Position numbers and translations under genes: made by a program. 11,692 nt of DNA from Clostridiales bacterium. GTDB taxonomy: Bacteria > Bacillota > Clostridia > Christensenellales > Aristaeellaceae. The notes beneath the pieces were generated by a model. It made no database searches, was not told the origin of the DNA, and worked only from the letters and a program-made list of their open reading frames with translations. Shown piece after piece: positions 1 to 6,386 of the stretch; positions within the stretch are counted from its first letter, which is position 1, and each line of letters begins with the position of its first letter. The DNA lies in assembly GCA_004556985.1 (NCBI GenBank), contig SFFC01000072.1, positions 1 through 11,692 on the forward strand, written 5' to 3'.

Positions 1-59
1 TCCTCTTCTGTTCCGCCTTTCCAGAACTTGGAATTCGTTACATGGCAATAAAAGAAATT

Positions 60-113
60 CTGCCTTCGTCATGTATGCAGAAGGCGGTCAGGAACGGCCG
101 CTTGAACGCCTTC
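60..113 (+). promoter_or_regulatory. Leader with competing short helices
   Basis: The leader holds GAAGGCG at 80-86, which can pair either with TGCCTTC at 61-67 (the GCCTTC/GAAGGC core extends through C60-G87) or with CGCCTTC at 107-113. A third option pairs TTCTGC 58-63 with GCAGAA 77-82. The pairings exclude each other and the last ends only 8 bases before the Shine-Dalgarno. This could be a switchable leader, or chance in GC-rich DNA. No clear -35/-10 pair was found in 1-60. Confidence 0.2.
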
Positions 114-121
114 GCAATGAC

Positions 122-129
122 AAAGGAGG
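122..129 (+). promoter_or_regulatory. Ribosome binding site of SH3-repeat gene
   Basis: AAAGGAGG, 7 bases before the ATG at 137. It decides this start against the upstream in-frame ATG at 71, which has no comparable site and would put 22 polar residues ahead of the signal peptide. Confidence 0.85.
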
Positions 130-136
130 ATTCCTG

Positions 137-1051
137 ATGCAGAATACCAAGAAGAAAGCGGCTTGCGCCGCAATGCTCTGCATGGCGATGGCGGCTCCGC
201 TCGCCTCGCTTGCCGAGAACGAAATCCGCGTGATCACCTGCGGCACGCTCAACCTGCGCGCCGAGGCGAGCACGGAATCCGCCGTGCTGGGCAAGTATGG
301 CTGGGGGACGCAGGTGCTCGTCAAGGGCATCAACGGCGAATGGGCCAGCGTCGATGTCGGCGGTCAGAGCGGCTACATGTACACCAAGTACCTGGGCAGC
401 GAGGGCGAGACGAACGCGGTTCGCTATGTGAACACGAACACCCGCGGGCTCAACCTGCGCGCCACCCCGAACGGCGACATTCTCGGCTCCTATCCGCGCG
501 GCACGCAGGTGACGGTGCTCTCCACCGACGGCGCCTGGAGCAAGGTCAGCGTCGACGGCAAGACCGGCTACATGTCCTCCCAGTGGCTCAGCGCCGCTAA
601 GCCGGGCACGCCGTCCACACCGTCCATCCCCTCTACGCCGGTCAGCGGCACCGCCGTGGTCAACAACCCGCGCGACACGCAGGTGCTCTTCCTGCGCAGC
701 GAGCCCTCGACCGCCAGCGAGGCGCTGGGCTACTACCGCAACGGCAAGCAGGTCAAGCTGCTGAAGAAACTTGACGGCTGGTACAAGGTCAGCGTCGACG
801 GCAAGACCGGCTACATGATGGCGCAGTACCTCAAGGTCACCGCCGATGTCGTCAGCGGCACGGCGACCGTCATCAACCCGAACGGCAACAGCTACGTCAA
901 TTTCCGCAGCGGCGCGAGCCTGAACGCCGGCGTCCTGCGCACGGTTCCCGTCGGCACGACGATCAATGTGCTGGAAAAGACGACCGACTGGACCAAGGCA
1001 GAGATCGACGGCCAGGTTGGCTACATCTCCACCTGGTTCCTCCGCTTCTGA
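137..1051 (+). CDS. Secreted protein with four bacterial SH3 repeats
   Basis: A 304-residue exported protein made almost entirely of bacterial SH3 (SH3_3-type) domains, a fold that in this family usually binds cell-wall peptides; no catalytic domain is present. Residues 1-26 form a signal peptide: KKK at 5-7, a hydrophobic core, and likely cleavage after S-L-A26. SH3 repeats lie at about 31-87, 97-152, 174-233 and 244-304, each with an LNLR/LFLR/VNFR-type strand early and a W-x-K/S-V...G-x-x-GY-M/I ending. A Pro/Ser/Thr-rich linker (about 153-172) separates the two pairs. The ATG at 137 is preferred to the in-frame ATG at 71 because AAAGGAGG lies 7 bases before it and the signal peptide then begins at residue 1. 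It is followed by its own terminator, so it is probably monocistronic at its 3' end. Fold assignment is firm; ligand and role (wall binding, sensor or envelope scaffold) are inference. Confidence 0.88.
   Translation: MQNTKKKAACAAMLCMAMAAPLASLAENEIRVITCGTLNLRAEASTESAVLGKYGWGTQVLVKGINGEWASVDVGGQSGYMYTKYLGSEGETNAVRYVNTNTRGLNLRATPNGDILGSYPRGTQVTVLSTDGAWSKVSVDGKTGYMSSQWLSAAKPGTPSTPSIPSTPVSGTAVVNNPRDTQVLFLRSEPSTASEALGYYRNGKQVKLLKKLDGWYKVSVDGKTGYMMAQYLKVTADVVSGTATVINPNGNSYVNFRSGASLNAGVLRTVPVGTTINVLEKTTDWTKAEIDGQVGYISTWFLRF
541..817 (+). repeat. Two copies of a 34-bp exact repeat in SH3 domains 2 and 3
   Basis: The same 34 bases, starting CAAGGTCAGCGTCGACGG, occur at 541-574 and 784-817. They encode the K-V-S-V-D-G-K-T-G-Y-M end of SH3 repeats 2 and 3. 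Identity includes synonymous positions, while surrounding repeat sequence differs, so recent domain duplication or gene conversion is likelier than protein-level conservation alone. Confidence 0.85.
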
Positions 1052-1070
1052 TTTCTTTACGCTGAATCCG

Positions 1071-1118
1071 GCGAGGCCGGCGCTTTGGGATGTTCCCGTG
1101 CGCCGGCCTCGCTGTTTT
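1071..1118 (+). terminator. Rho-independent terminator after SH3-repeat gene
   Basis: A perfect 13-bp GC-rich stem pairs GCGAGGCCGGCGC (1071-1083) with GCGCCGGCCTCGC (1100-1112). The loop can form a further GGGA/TCCC helix (1087-1090 with 1094-1097). It is followed by TGTTTT. It lies 19 bases after the stop codon of the SH3-repeat gene and separates it from the enolase gene. Confidence 0.88.
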
Positions 1119-1169
1119 GCTTCCGCATAGTTTTTCTGCTTCTGCGCATCCTACGCGCAAACGAGAAGC

Positions 1170-1174
1170 GGAGG
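1170..1174 (+). promoter_or_regulatory. Ribosome binding site of enolase gene
   Basis: GGAGG, 8 bases before the ATG at 1183. It supports this start over the in-frame ATG at 1090, which falls inside the terminator hairpin. No convincing -35/-10 pair was seen in 1113-1169. Confidence 0.8.
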
Positions 1175-1182
1175 AATTGCCT

Positions 1183-2463
1183 ATGCGATCAAGCGAAATC
1201 GTCAGCATTCTGGGGCGCGAGGTGCTCGATTCCCGGGGCAACCCCACCGTCGAGGCGGAGGTTGCTCTCGCCTGCGGCGTCACCTGCACGGCCATCGCGC
1301 CCAGCGGCGCGTCAACGGGCAAATTTGAGGCGCTGGAGCTGCGCGACGGGGATATGCAGCGCTTCGGCGGCAAGGGCGTCACACGCGCCTGCAAGGCCGT
1401 CTCGACCTCCATCGCCAAGGCGCTCACCGGCATGGACGCGGCCGATTCTGCCGCCGTGGACGCTGCGCTCTGCTCGCTCGACGGCACGGACAACAAGTCC
1501 GTCCTCGGCGCCAACGCGACGCTCGCCGTCTCCCTGGCCTGCGCGAAGGCAGCCGCCAGCGCGCAGGGCGTCGCGCTGTTCCGCTTTCTGGGCGGCGCGC
1601 AGGCCATCACGCTTCCCTTGCCGATGATGAACATCCTCAACGGCGGCGCGCACGCGGGCAACGGCCTCGACGTTCAGGAATTCATGATCGTGCCCATCGG
1701 CGCCGACAGCTTCCGCGAAGCGCTGCGCATGGGCGCGGAGGTCTATCACGCGCTGGCCGCGCTGCTCAAAAAGCGCAATCTCTCCACGAGCGTCGGAGAC
1801 GAGGGCGGCTTTGCCCCGGAGATCATCGAGGAGACGCAGGCCATTGACCTGATTCTGGAGGCTGTCTCCCGCGCCGGCTACACCGCCGGACGCGACTTCG
1901 TCCTCGCGCTCGACGCGGCGGCCAGCGAATGGAAGCAAAAGAGCGGCTATCTGCTGCCCAAGAGCCGAAGAACCTTCACCGCGCACGAGCTGACGGAGCA
2001 CTGGCGCGAGCTCATCCGTCAGTATCCCATCCGCTCCATCGAGGATCCGCTCGCCGAGGAGGACTGGCCCGCCTGGCAGGCCATGACCAAGACGCTGGGC
2101 GACAGCTGCCAGCTCGTGGGCGACGACCTCTTCGTCACCAATGCGGAGCGCCTGTCAAAGGGCATCTCGATGGGCTGCGCCAACGCGATCCTGCTCAAGC
2201 CCAATCAAATCGGCACGCTGAGCGAGACCATCTCGGCACAGCGCCTCGCGCGCCAGAGCGGCTATCGCACGATCGTCTCCCATCGCTCCGGCGAGACGGA
2301 GGACGTCTCCATCGCCGATCTCGCCGTCGCGCTCAATGTGGGGCAGATCAAGACCGGCGCGCCCTGCCGCGCGGAGCGAACGGCCAAATACAACCGCCTT
2401 CTGCGCATTGAAGAGGCCCTCGGGAGCGCGGCTGTCTTCGCCAAGGCGGCGATGAACGGATGA
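1183..2463 (+). CDS. eno: Enolase (phosphopyruvate hydratase)
   Basis: A 426-residue cytoplasmic enzyme of the usual enolase length, interconverting 2-phosphoglycerate and phosphoenolpyruvate. Visible family motifs: SGASTG at 41-46 (mobile loop), GGAHAGN 154-160 with H157, QE166, VGDEGGFAP with E207, LD244 (metal), IED with E287 (metal), GDD with D314 (metal), catalytic K339, SHRSGETED with H367, and GQIKTG with K390. All residues known from yeast and E. coli enolase for metal binding and proton transfer are kept. One departure is KPNQIGT around K339, where E. coli, B. subtilis and yeast have KVNQIGT. The gene is not beside gapA/pgk/tpi/gpm genes here. Its stop overlaps the start of the next gene by 4 bases, so the two are probably translationally coupled. 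It may be the only enolase or a second, divergent copy; the window cannot decide. Confidence 0.93.
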   Translation: MRSSEIVSILGREVLDSRGNPTVEAEVALACGVTCTAIAPSGASTGKFEALELRDGDMQRFGGKGVTRACKAVSTSIAKALTGMDAADSAAVDAALCSLDGTDNKSVLGANATLAVSLACAKAAASAQGVALFRFLGGAQAITLPLPMMNILNGGAHAGNGLDVQEFMIVPIGADSFREALRMGAEVYHALAALLKKRNLSTSVGDEGGFAPEIIEETQAIDLILEAVSRAGYTAGRDFVLALDAAASEWKQKSGYLLPKSRRTFTAHELTEHWRELIRQYPIRSIEDPLAEEDWPAWQAMTKTLGDSCQLVGDDLFVTNAERLSKGISMGCANAILLKPNQIGTLSETISAQRLARQSGYRTIVSHRSGETEDVSIADLAVALNVGQIKTGAPCRAERTAKYNRLLRIEEALGSAAVFAKAAMNG

Positions 2464-3224
2464 TCTACCTGCTGCTCAGCGCCGTCAGCGCGTTTTTCGG
2501 CGTCAGCGACGGGCTCGGCCCCGCGACGCTGCTTCGTCCGCTGCTCGACGCGGTCTCGCCGCTTCCCCCCGACGCCGTTGCGATGCTCGCGACGATGGCG
2601 ACGCTCTGCGCGGCGCTCGTCAGCGCCTTCTTCGCGCTCAGCCAGCCGCTTCCGCTGCACCAGGAGGAATTGCTCCTGCTGGCCGTCGGCGCGCTGCTGG
2701 GCGGCATTCTGGGCGATCTGGCCGCTTTCCGCCTGATCGCGGTCATCGACACGCAGGCCGTGCGCATGCTGCAAAACGCGCTCCTCTTCACGCTCATCGC
2801 GCTCCCGTCGGTCTATTTCAGCGCGCTGTCGAGGACCCTGCGCCCGCTGGCGCTCTCGCGCCTGTATGCTTTCCCCGTCGCGCTGTTAGCCGGGCTGACG
2901 GCCTCGTTTCTCTCCTTTGGTGCAGAACCGCTGACGCTGATGCTCTACTTCCTGCTCTTCGACGCGGAAAACGACGAGTCCTCCGCCGCAGCGCTGACCG
3001 TCGCGCTCTTTGCCATGACGGGAAAGCTCGTCACGCTGCTGATCCGTCAGCGCTTCAGCCTGCCCCATGCCGACGTGCTGCTCTGGATCCTTCCCGGCGC
3101 GCTGGGCGGCTCGCTGCTCGCCATGCTGCCGGGCCTGCACCGGGGCTCACAGCGAAGCGGCGAGGTGCTGCTGCGCCTGAGCCTGTTCACCTCGCTGCTC
3201 AATATCGCCTCCTCCGTGCTGTGA
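2460..3224 (+). CDS. TauE/SafE-like membrane permease
   Basis: A 254-residue very hydrophobic protein with about seven or eight membrane segments. It looks like a TauE/SafE-family permease, a group linked to transport of sulfonates, sulfite and other small organic anions. The two-fold internal repeat is visible: a Gly-rich helix start at 14-29 (GVSDGLGPATLLRPLL) is echoed at 145-164, and GALLGGILG at 77-85 is echoed by GALGG at 213-217. The usual family GGG pattern is degenerate, so the assignment is moderate. Its ATG at 2460 overlaps the enolase stop (ATGA), and there is no separate strong Shine-Dalgarno, so translation probably depends on the enolase. The substrate is unknown; a phosphorylated or carboxylated C3 compound would fit the neighbour, but that is inference. 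Confidence 0.6.
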   Translation: MIYLLLSAVSAFFGVSDGLGPATLLRPLLDAVSPLPPDAVAMLATMATLCAALVSAFFALSQPLPLHQEELLLLAVGALLGGILGDLAAFRLIAVIDTQAVRMLQNALLFTLIALPSVYFSALSRTLRPLALSRLYAFPVALLAGLTASFLSFGAEPLTLMLYFLLFDAENDESSAAALTVALFAMTGKLVTLLIRQRFSLPHADVLLWILPGALGGSLLAMLPGLHRGSQRSGEVLLRLSLFTSLLNIASSVL

Positions 3225-3308
3225 GCTGCCCAACCATTAAGTGCTCTTTATAAAGATTCTTTGCGTCCTCGAGCCGTTTCTTGTCGGCTTCTTGGCGGAT
3301 GTTTCCCC

Positions 3309-3314
3309 TATAAT
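3309..3314 (+). promoter_or_regulatory. Candidate -10 element for SdpI-like gene
   Basis: A perfect TATAAT in otherwise GC-rich DNA, 46 bases before the ATG at 3361. No good -35 sits 16-18 bases upstream; TTGTCG at 3281-3286 would leave a 22-base spacer and TTGGCG at 3292-3297 only 11. The promoter is therefore tentative. The same bases also fall inside a gene-like minus-strand reading frame. Confidence 0.4.
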
Positions 3315-3344
3315 ACAGGCAAAGATTATGCGGCGCCTGTGCGC

Positions 3345-3351
3345 AAGGAGG
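3345..3351 (+). promoter_or_regulatory. Ribosome binding site of SdpI-like gene
   Basis: AAGGAGG, 9 bases before the ATG at 3361. It decides this start over the ATG at 3328 and the longer open frame from 3241. Confidence 0.8.
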
Positions 3352-3360
3352 AACTCCGCC

Positions 3361-3735
3361 ATGTTTGTTTCCTGGTTGCTCTGTCTGTTTCTCATGCTGA
3401 TCATCCCCGTTTTGACGCTCCAGACCGGCTATCTGCGCCTCAGGAAATGCGCCGACATGGACGCTGAGCGCGGCTACCGGACAACGCTCTCCCTCTCCTC
3501 GCCGGAGGCCTGGGCGTATGCGCAGAAGGCCTGCAGCGTCCGCTACATGGTGACAGGCCTGGTGATGGCGGTGCTCTCCGTCCTCATCGCCCGCGCGCTG
3601 CCGTATGACAACCTGCTGAACCTGTACATCTTCACGGGAACGATCATCCTGTTTCAGACCGCGGCCGTGATCGTGCTGATCTCCACGGTGGAAAGCGGCC
3701 TGCGTTCCCTGCTGGGCATCAAAAAAGAACAGTGA
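3361..3735 (+). CDS. Small SdpI-like membrane protein
   Basis: A 124-residue integral membrane protein resembling the SdpI/YhfL family, named for the B. subtilis immunity protein against the SdpC toxin; most relatives have no known role. Three hydrophobic segments are visible at about 3-22, 61-80 and 86-108. Between the first two is the family signature GYRT at 38-41 followed by S-L-S-S-P-E-A-W-A-Y-A-Q-K (44-56). The start is set by AAGGAGG at 3345-3351, 9 bases before ATG; the frame is open back to 3241 but that extension lacks a ribosome site. It is only about half the length of full SdpI, matching the short single-domain members. No toxin gene lies beside it, so an immunity role is not supported here. 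Confidence 0.72.
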   Translation: MFVSWLLCLFLMLIIPVLTLQTGYLRLRKCADMDAERGYRTTLSLSSPEAWAYAQKACSVRYMVTGLVMAVLSVLIARALPYDNLLNLYIFTGTIILFQTAAVIVLISTVESGLRSLLGIKKEQ

Positions 3736-3764
3736 ATTTCCCTTCCTCCTTTTGTTACTCCCCA

Positions 3765-3806
3765 AAGAGAAACTGCCGTGCTGAACGCCAGCCGGCAGTT
3801 TCTCTT
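3765..3806. terminator. Bidirectional terminator between converging genes
   Basis: A perfect 14-bp stem pairs AAGAGAAACTGCCG (3765-3778) with CGGCAGTTTCTCTT (3793-3806). It is extended by an inner GCTG/CAGC helix (3780-3783 with 3789-3792) around a 5-base loop, leaving T3779 bulged. The T-rich end of each arm (TTTCTCTT) supplies the U-rich part in both directions. It lies 29 bases after the SdpI-like stop on the plus strand, and contains the dusB stop codon on the minus strand. Confidence 0.85.
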
Positions 3807-4785
3807 ATTCCGTTTTGTCCCGAAGCATGAACGCCGTGAGCGCCTCCTCCAGCTGCTCAAGCGTCGTGAGCGTGTTGACCCTCGTGCGCAGCCTGGCTGC
3901 ATCGCGCATGCCGCGCACATAGCAGACGATGTGGCGCCGCATCTCGCGCACGGCCACCGGCTCACCCTTGAGCGCCGCGAGCATGCGCGCATGGCGCATG
4001 GCGACGCTCAGCTTCTCCCGGGGCGAAATCTCCCGCACGGGCCTGCCCGCCATCGCATCCCGGATCTGCTCAAAGATCCAGGGGTTGCCCTGCGCCGCGC
4101 GGCCGACCGCCACGCCGTCGCAGCCCGTCGTCTCGAGCATCCGGAGCGCATCCGCCGCGCAGGTCACGTCGCCGTTGCCCACGACGGGAATCGAGACGCG
4201 CTCTTTCAGCTTTTTGATCGCGCTCCAGTCGGCATGCCCTTCGTAATATTGGCTCCGCGTGCGCGCATGCAGCGTGATCATGGCCGCGCCGCTCTCCTCG
4301 ACCAGCTGCCCCAGCAACAGATAGGTCTCACTCCCGGGCTCAAATCCAAGGCGCATCTTGACCGTCACGGGAACATGGCTCGCCTGAGCGACGGCGCGCA
4401 CAATCTCCGCCGCGTGAACAGGCTCACGCATCAGCGCGCTGCCCTCGCCGTTACCGACGATCTTGGGCACGGGACAGCCCATGTTGATGTCCAGCAGCGC
4501 GTAGCGTCCCCCGCGCGTCAGCTCCTCTGCGGCGCGCGCCATGACGTCGCCCTCGTGCCCGAAGAGCTGCAAGGCGACCGCACCCTCCTCCTGCGGCGCG
4601 ACGGAGAGCAGCTCCCTCGCCGCGCGGCTGTCCTTGGGCGCGAGCAGATAGCCCTTCGCGCTGACCATCTCGCTGACGGCCATCGCGCAGCCCATCTCCC
4701 GGCAGAGCACGCGAAAGGGCATGTCCGTCACGCCAGCCATCGGCGCAAGCATGGCTCCCTGCCTCAGAAAATCAAATCCGTTCAT
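3805..4785 (-). CDS. dusB: tRNA-dihydrouridine synthase, DusB type
   Basis: A 326-residue FMN enzyme that reduces uridine to dihydrouridine in the tRNA D-loop. Motifs in order: APMAGVTD at 14-21 (N-terminal FMN loop), DINMGCPVPK at 99-108 with catalytic Cys104, K143-M-R, HARTR at 173-177, GNGDV at 203-207, and GRAAQGNPW at 228-236 (phosphate-binding part of the TIM barrel), then a helical tRNA-binding tail. Length matches E. coli DusB (321) and its Bacillus counterpart. The ATG at 4785 is chosen because it lies 7 bases after the upstream stop and just before the conserved core; a TTG at 4812 in the same frame would overlap the previous gene. Neither has a good Shine-Dalgarno, so translation probably couples to the upstream gene. 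It appears to be the last gene of the operon. Confidence 0.92.
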   Translation of the reverse strand: MNGFDFLRQGAMLAPMAGVTDMPFRVLCREMGCAMAVSEMVSAKGYLLAPKDSRAARELLSVAPQEEGAVALQLFGHEGDVMARAAEELTRGGRYALLDINMGCPVPKIVGNGEGSALMREPVHAAEIVRAVAQASHVPVTVKMRLGFEPGSETYLLLGQLVEESGAAMITLHARTRSQYYEGHADWSAIKKLKERVSIPVVGNGDVTCAADALRMLETTGCDGVAVGRAAQGNPWIFEQIRDAMAGRPVREISPREKLSVAMRHARMLAALKGEPVAVREMRRHIVCYVRGMRDAARLRTRVNTLTTLEQLEEALTAFMLRDKTE

Positions 4786-4792
4786 CGGTTCG

Positions 4793-5332
4793 TCATTCGT
4801 CGATCTGTTCAAGCAGCTGCAGGTTGGAAATCATCCACTTTCCTGCGGAGCGCACCAGCGTCACGCGGTAGCGTGCCGTCGCCCATTTCGGCGGGGAGAG
4901 CCGCTCCTCGCCGCCCTCGGCCAGCGCCGCCTCGCGCTTGGAGGAGAGAATCGTGCCGTCGATCGCGGGAATGCTCTCGATGATCTCCGCGCGCGCGACC
5001 GTCTCCCAGGGCCAGGACCATACGGAGATCATCTTCACGCGATGGTCGTAGCCCCGGATGTCGTAGTCCCTGTAGGGCGAAGTGTCGCTCAGGGCTACCC
5101 GCAGCACGGGATCCTGGCTGAGGAATTCCTGACGGAAATACTTCGTCAGCTCCTCCTCGCCCTCGCCCATGAGCACGACGCCCGCGCGCGCATCGAGCCC
5201 GTCGCTGATGAGCACCCAGATGTTGGCTGTGTTCATCGCCAGATAGAAGGCGATGATCAGCAGCGCGCTGACGACCGTGAGCATGAACATCCGCGAGGCG
5301 ATGAAGCTCAGAAAGCGCTTGAGTGTCCGCAA
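4793..5332 (-). CDS. Unrecognised membrane-anchored protein
   Basis: I do not recognise this 179-residue protein. It has a basic N-terminus (R2, K5, R6, R14), a single hydrophobic segment at about 15-33, then a soluble domain of about 140 residues that would lie outside the membrane. The domain has a Trp-rich turn (S-V-W-S-W-P-W, 103-109) and ends in a strand pair with R-Y-R-V-T-L-V...G-K-W-M-I-S-N-L, which resembles the last strands of NTF2-like domains; that likeness is only an impression. The start is TTG at 5332, supported by GGGAGGG (5346-5340) 7 bases before it; the first in-frame ATG (residue 15) would cut into the membrane segment. It lies 23 bases after ftsY and 7 bases before dusB, in one apparent transcript. 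Confidence 0.75.
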   Translation of the reverse strand: MRTLKRFLSFIASRMFMLTVVSALLIIAFYLAMNTANIWVLISDGLDARAGVVLMGEGEEELTKYFRQEFLSQDPVLRVALSDTSPYRDYDIRGYDHRVKMISVWSWPWETVARAEIIESIPAIDGTILSSKREAALAEGGEERLSPPKWATARYRVTLVRSAGKWMISNLQLLEQIDE

Positions 5333-5339
5333 GAATCAT

Positions 5340-5346
5340 CCCTCCC
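5340..5346 (-). promoter_or_regulatory. Ribosome binding site for a TTG start
   Basis: GGGAGGG on the minus strand, 7 bases before TTG at 5332. An ATG at 5339 immediately after this site is in another frame and too close to be used. The site therefore supports the unusual TTG start of the gene between ftsY and dusB. Confidence 0.65.
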
Positions 5347-5355
5347 GTCCCTGTC

Positions 5356-6363
5356 TCAGAAGATGGCCTCGACAAAGGCATCCGCGTCGAACGCCTGAAG
5401 ATCCTCGATGCCCTCACCCACGCCGATGTAGAGCACGGGCAGGCCCAGCTCCTCCATGATCGCCACGGCGATGCCGCCCTTGGCCGTGCCGTCGAGCTTG
5501 GTGAGCACGATGCCGGAGACGTCGGCCACTTCGGAAAATTCGCGCGCCTGTGCCAAGCCGTTCTGCCCGGTCGTCGCGTCGATGACCAGCAGCGTGCGCA
5601 CCTCCGCCTCGGCGTATTCCCGCGTGATGATGCGGGAGATCTTGCGCAGCTCCTCCATCAGGTTCTTTTTGTTGTGCAGCCGCCCGGCCGTGTCGACGAT
5701 CAGCAGATCGGCCTCGACCGATTTGGCCTTCTGAATGCCGTCAAAGACGACCGCGGCGGGGTCCGCGCCCTCCGCATGGCGAACGAGCGGCACCTTCGCC
5801 CGCTCCGCCCAGATTTCGAGCTGATCGGCCGCCGCCGCGCGGAAGGTGTCCGCCGCCGCGAGCACGACGCTGTGTCGCGCGTCCTTGAAGCGCAGCGCGA
5901 GCTTGCCGATCGTCGTCGTCTTGCCCACGCCGTTGACGCCGACGACCAGCATGACCATCGGCCACTTGAGCGGCTTGCGCGGCTTGTTCATCATTTCCTT
6001 GAGAATCTGCTTGAGGATCTCCCGGGCCTTTCGCGCGTCCGTGATCTTCTGCTCCGCGACGCGGCGTTTGAGCTCCTCGATGACCTTGTCGCTCGTGCGC
6101 ACGCCCATGTCGCTCATGATCAGGATGTCCACGAGATCCTCATAAAAGTCGTCGTCGATCTCCTCTGTCGCCTCGATGAGCTCGTCGACGCGGCCGGAGA
6201 CGTTCGTCCTCGTCTTGGAAAGCCCATGCCACAGGCGCGAAAAGAGGCCCTTCCTCGCCTCGTCCTCCTCGCTCGCGGATGCACTCTCCTGCACGGGCGC
6301 CTGCGCCTGAATGGCCTGCTGCGCCTCCTGCTCCTTCTTTTTCCCAAATCCAAAGAAAGCCAT
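5356..6363 (-). CDS. ftsY: Signal recognition particle receptor FtsY
   Basis: A 335-residue SRP-family GTPase that docks the SRP-ribosome complex at the membrane for co-translational insertion. An N-terminal basic/hydrophobic start (MAFFGFGKKK) and a short acidic Gln/Glu/Ala-rich stretch (11-37) make a much shorter A region than in E. coli FtsY, as in other Gram-positives. The N domain covers about 40-125 and the G domain about 130-335. GTPase motifs: GVNGVGKTT at 142-150 (P-loop), DTFRAAAADQL at 172-182 (insertion-box side), DTAGR at 224-228, TKLDGTAKGG at 288-297, and GVGE at 314-317. The start ATG has AAGGAGGAG just upstream (6376-6368). It lies 23 bases after smc, the usual Firmicute order; the ylxM-ffh pair that often follows is absent. 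Confidence 0.97.
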   Translation of the reverse strand: MAFFGFGKKKEQEAQQAIQAQAPVQESASASEEDEARKGLFSRLWHGLSKTRTNVSGRVDELIEATEEIDDDFYEDLVDILIMSDMGVRTSDKVIEELKRRVAEQKITDARKAREILKQILKEMMNKPRKPLKWPMVMLVVGVNGVGKTTTIGKLALRFKDARHSVVLAAADTFRAAAADQLEIWAERAKVPLVRHAEGADPAAVVFDGIQKAKSVEADLLIVDTAGRLHNKKNLMEELRKISRIITREYAEAEVRTLLVIDATTGQNGLAQAREFSEVADVSGIVLTKLDGTAKGGIAVAIMEELGLPVLYIGVGEGIEDLQAFDADAFVEAIF

Positions 6364-6386
6364 TGTGCTCCTCCTTGTCTGTCTGG

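Noticed and set aside
1143..1159. TGCGC/GCGCA inverted repeat in the enolase leader as a possible operator
   Set aside because: Only 5 bp with a 7-base loop in GC-rich DNA; too short to call.
1312..2001. A 229-codon minus-strand open frame opposite enolase
   Set aside because: Enolase on the plus strand has all catalytic motifs; the antisense product is a Gly/Arg/Ala-rich shadow.
3361..3735. SdpI-like gene as immunity part of a toxin system
   Set aside because: No small secreted toxin or sdpABC-like gene lies next to it; most family members are not linked to toxins.
3778..4983. A 401-codon plus-strand open frame opposite dusB
   Set aside because: Starts inside the terminator hairpin and mirrors a clear DusB gene; composition is His/Arg-rich.
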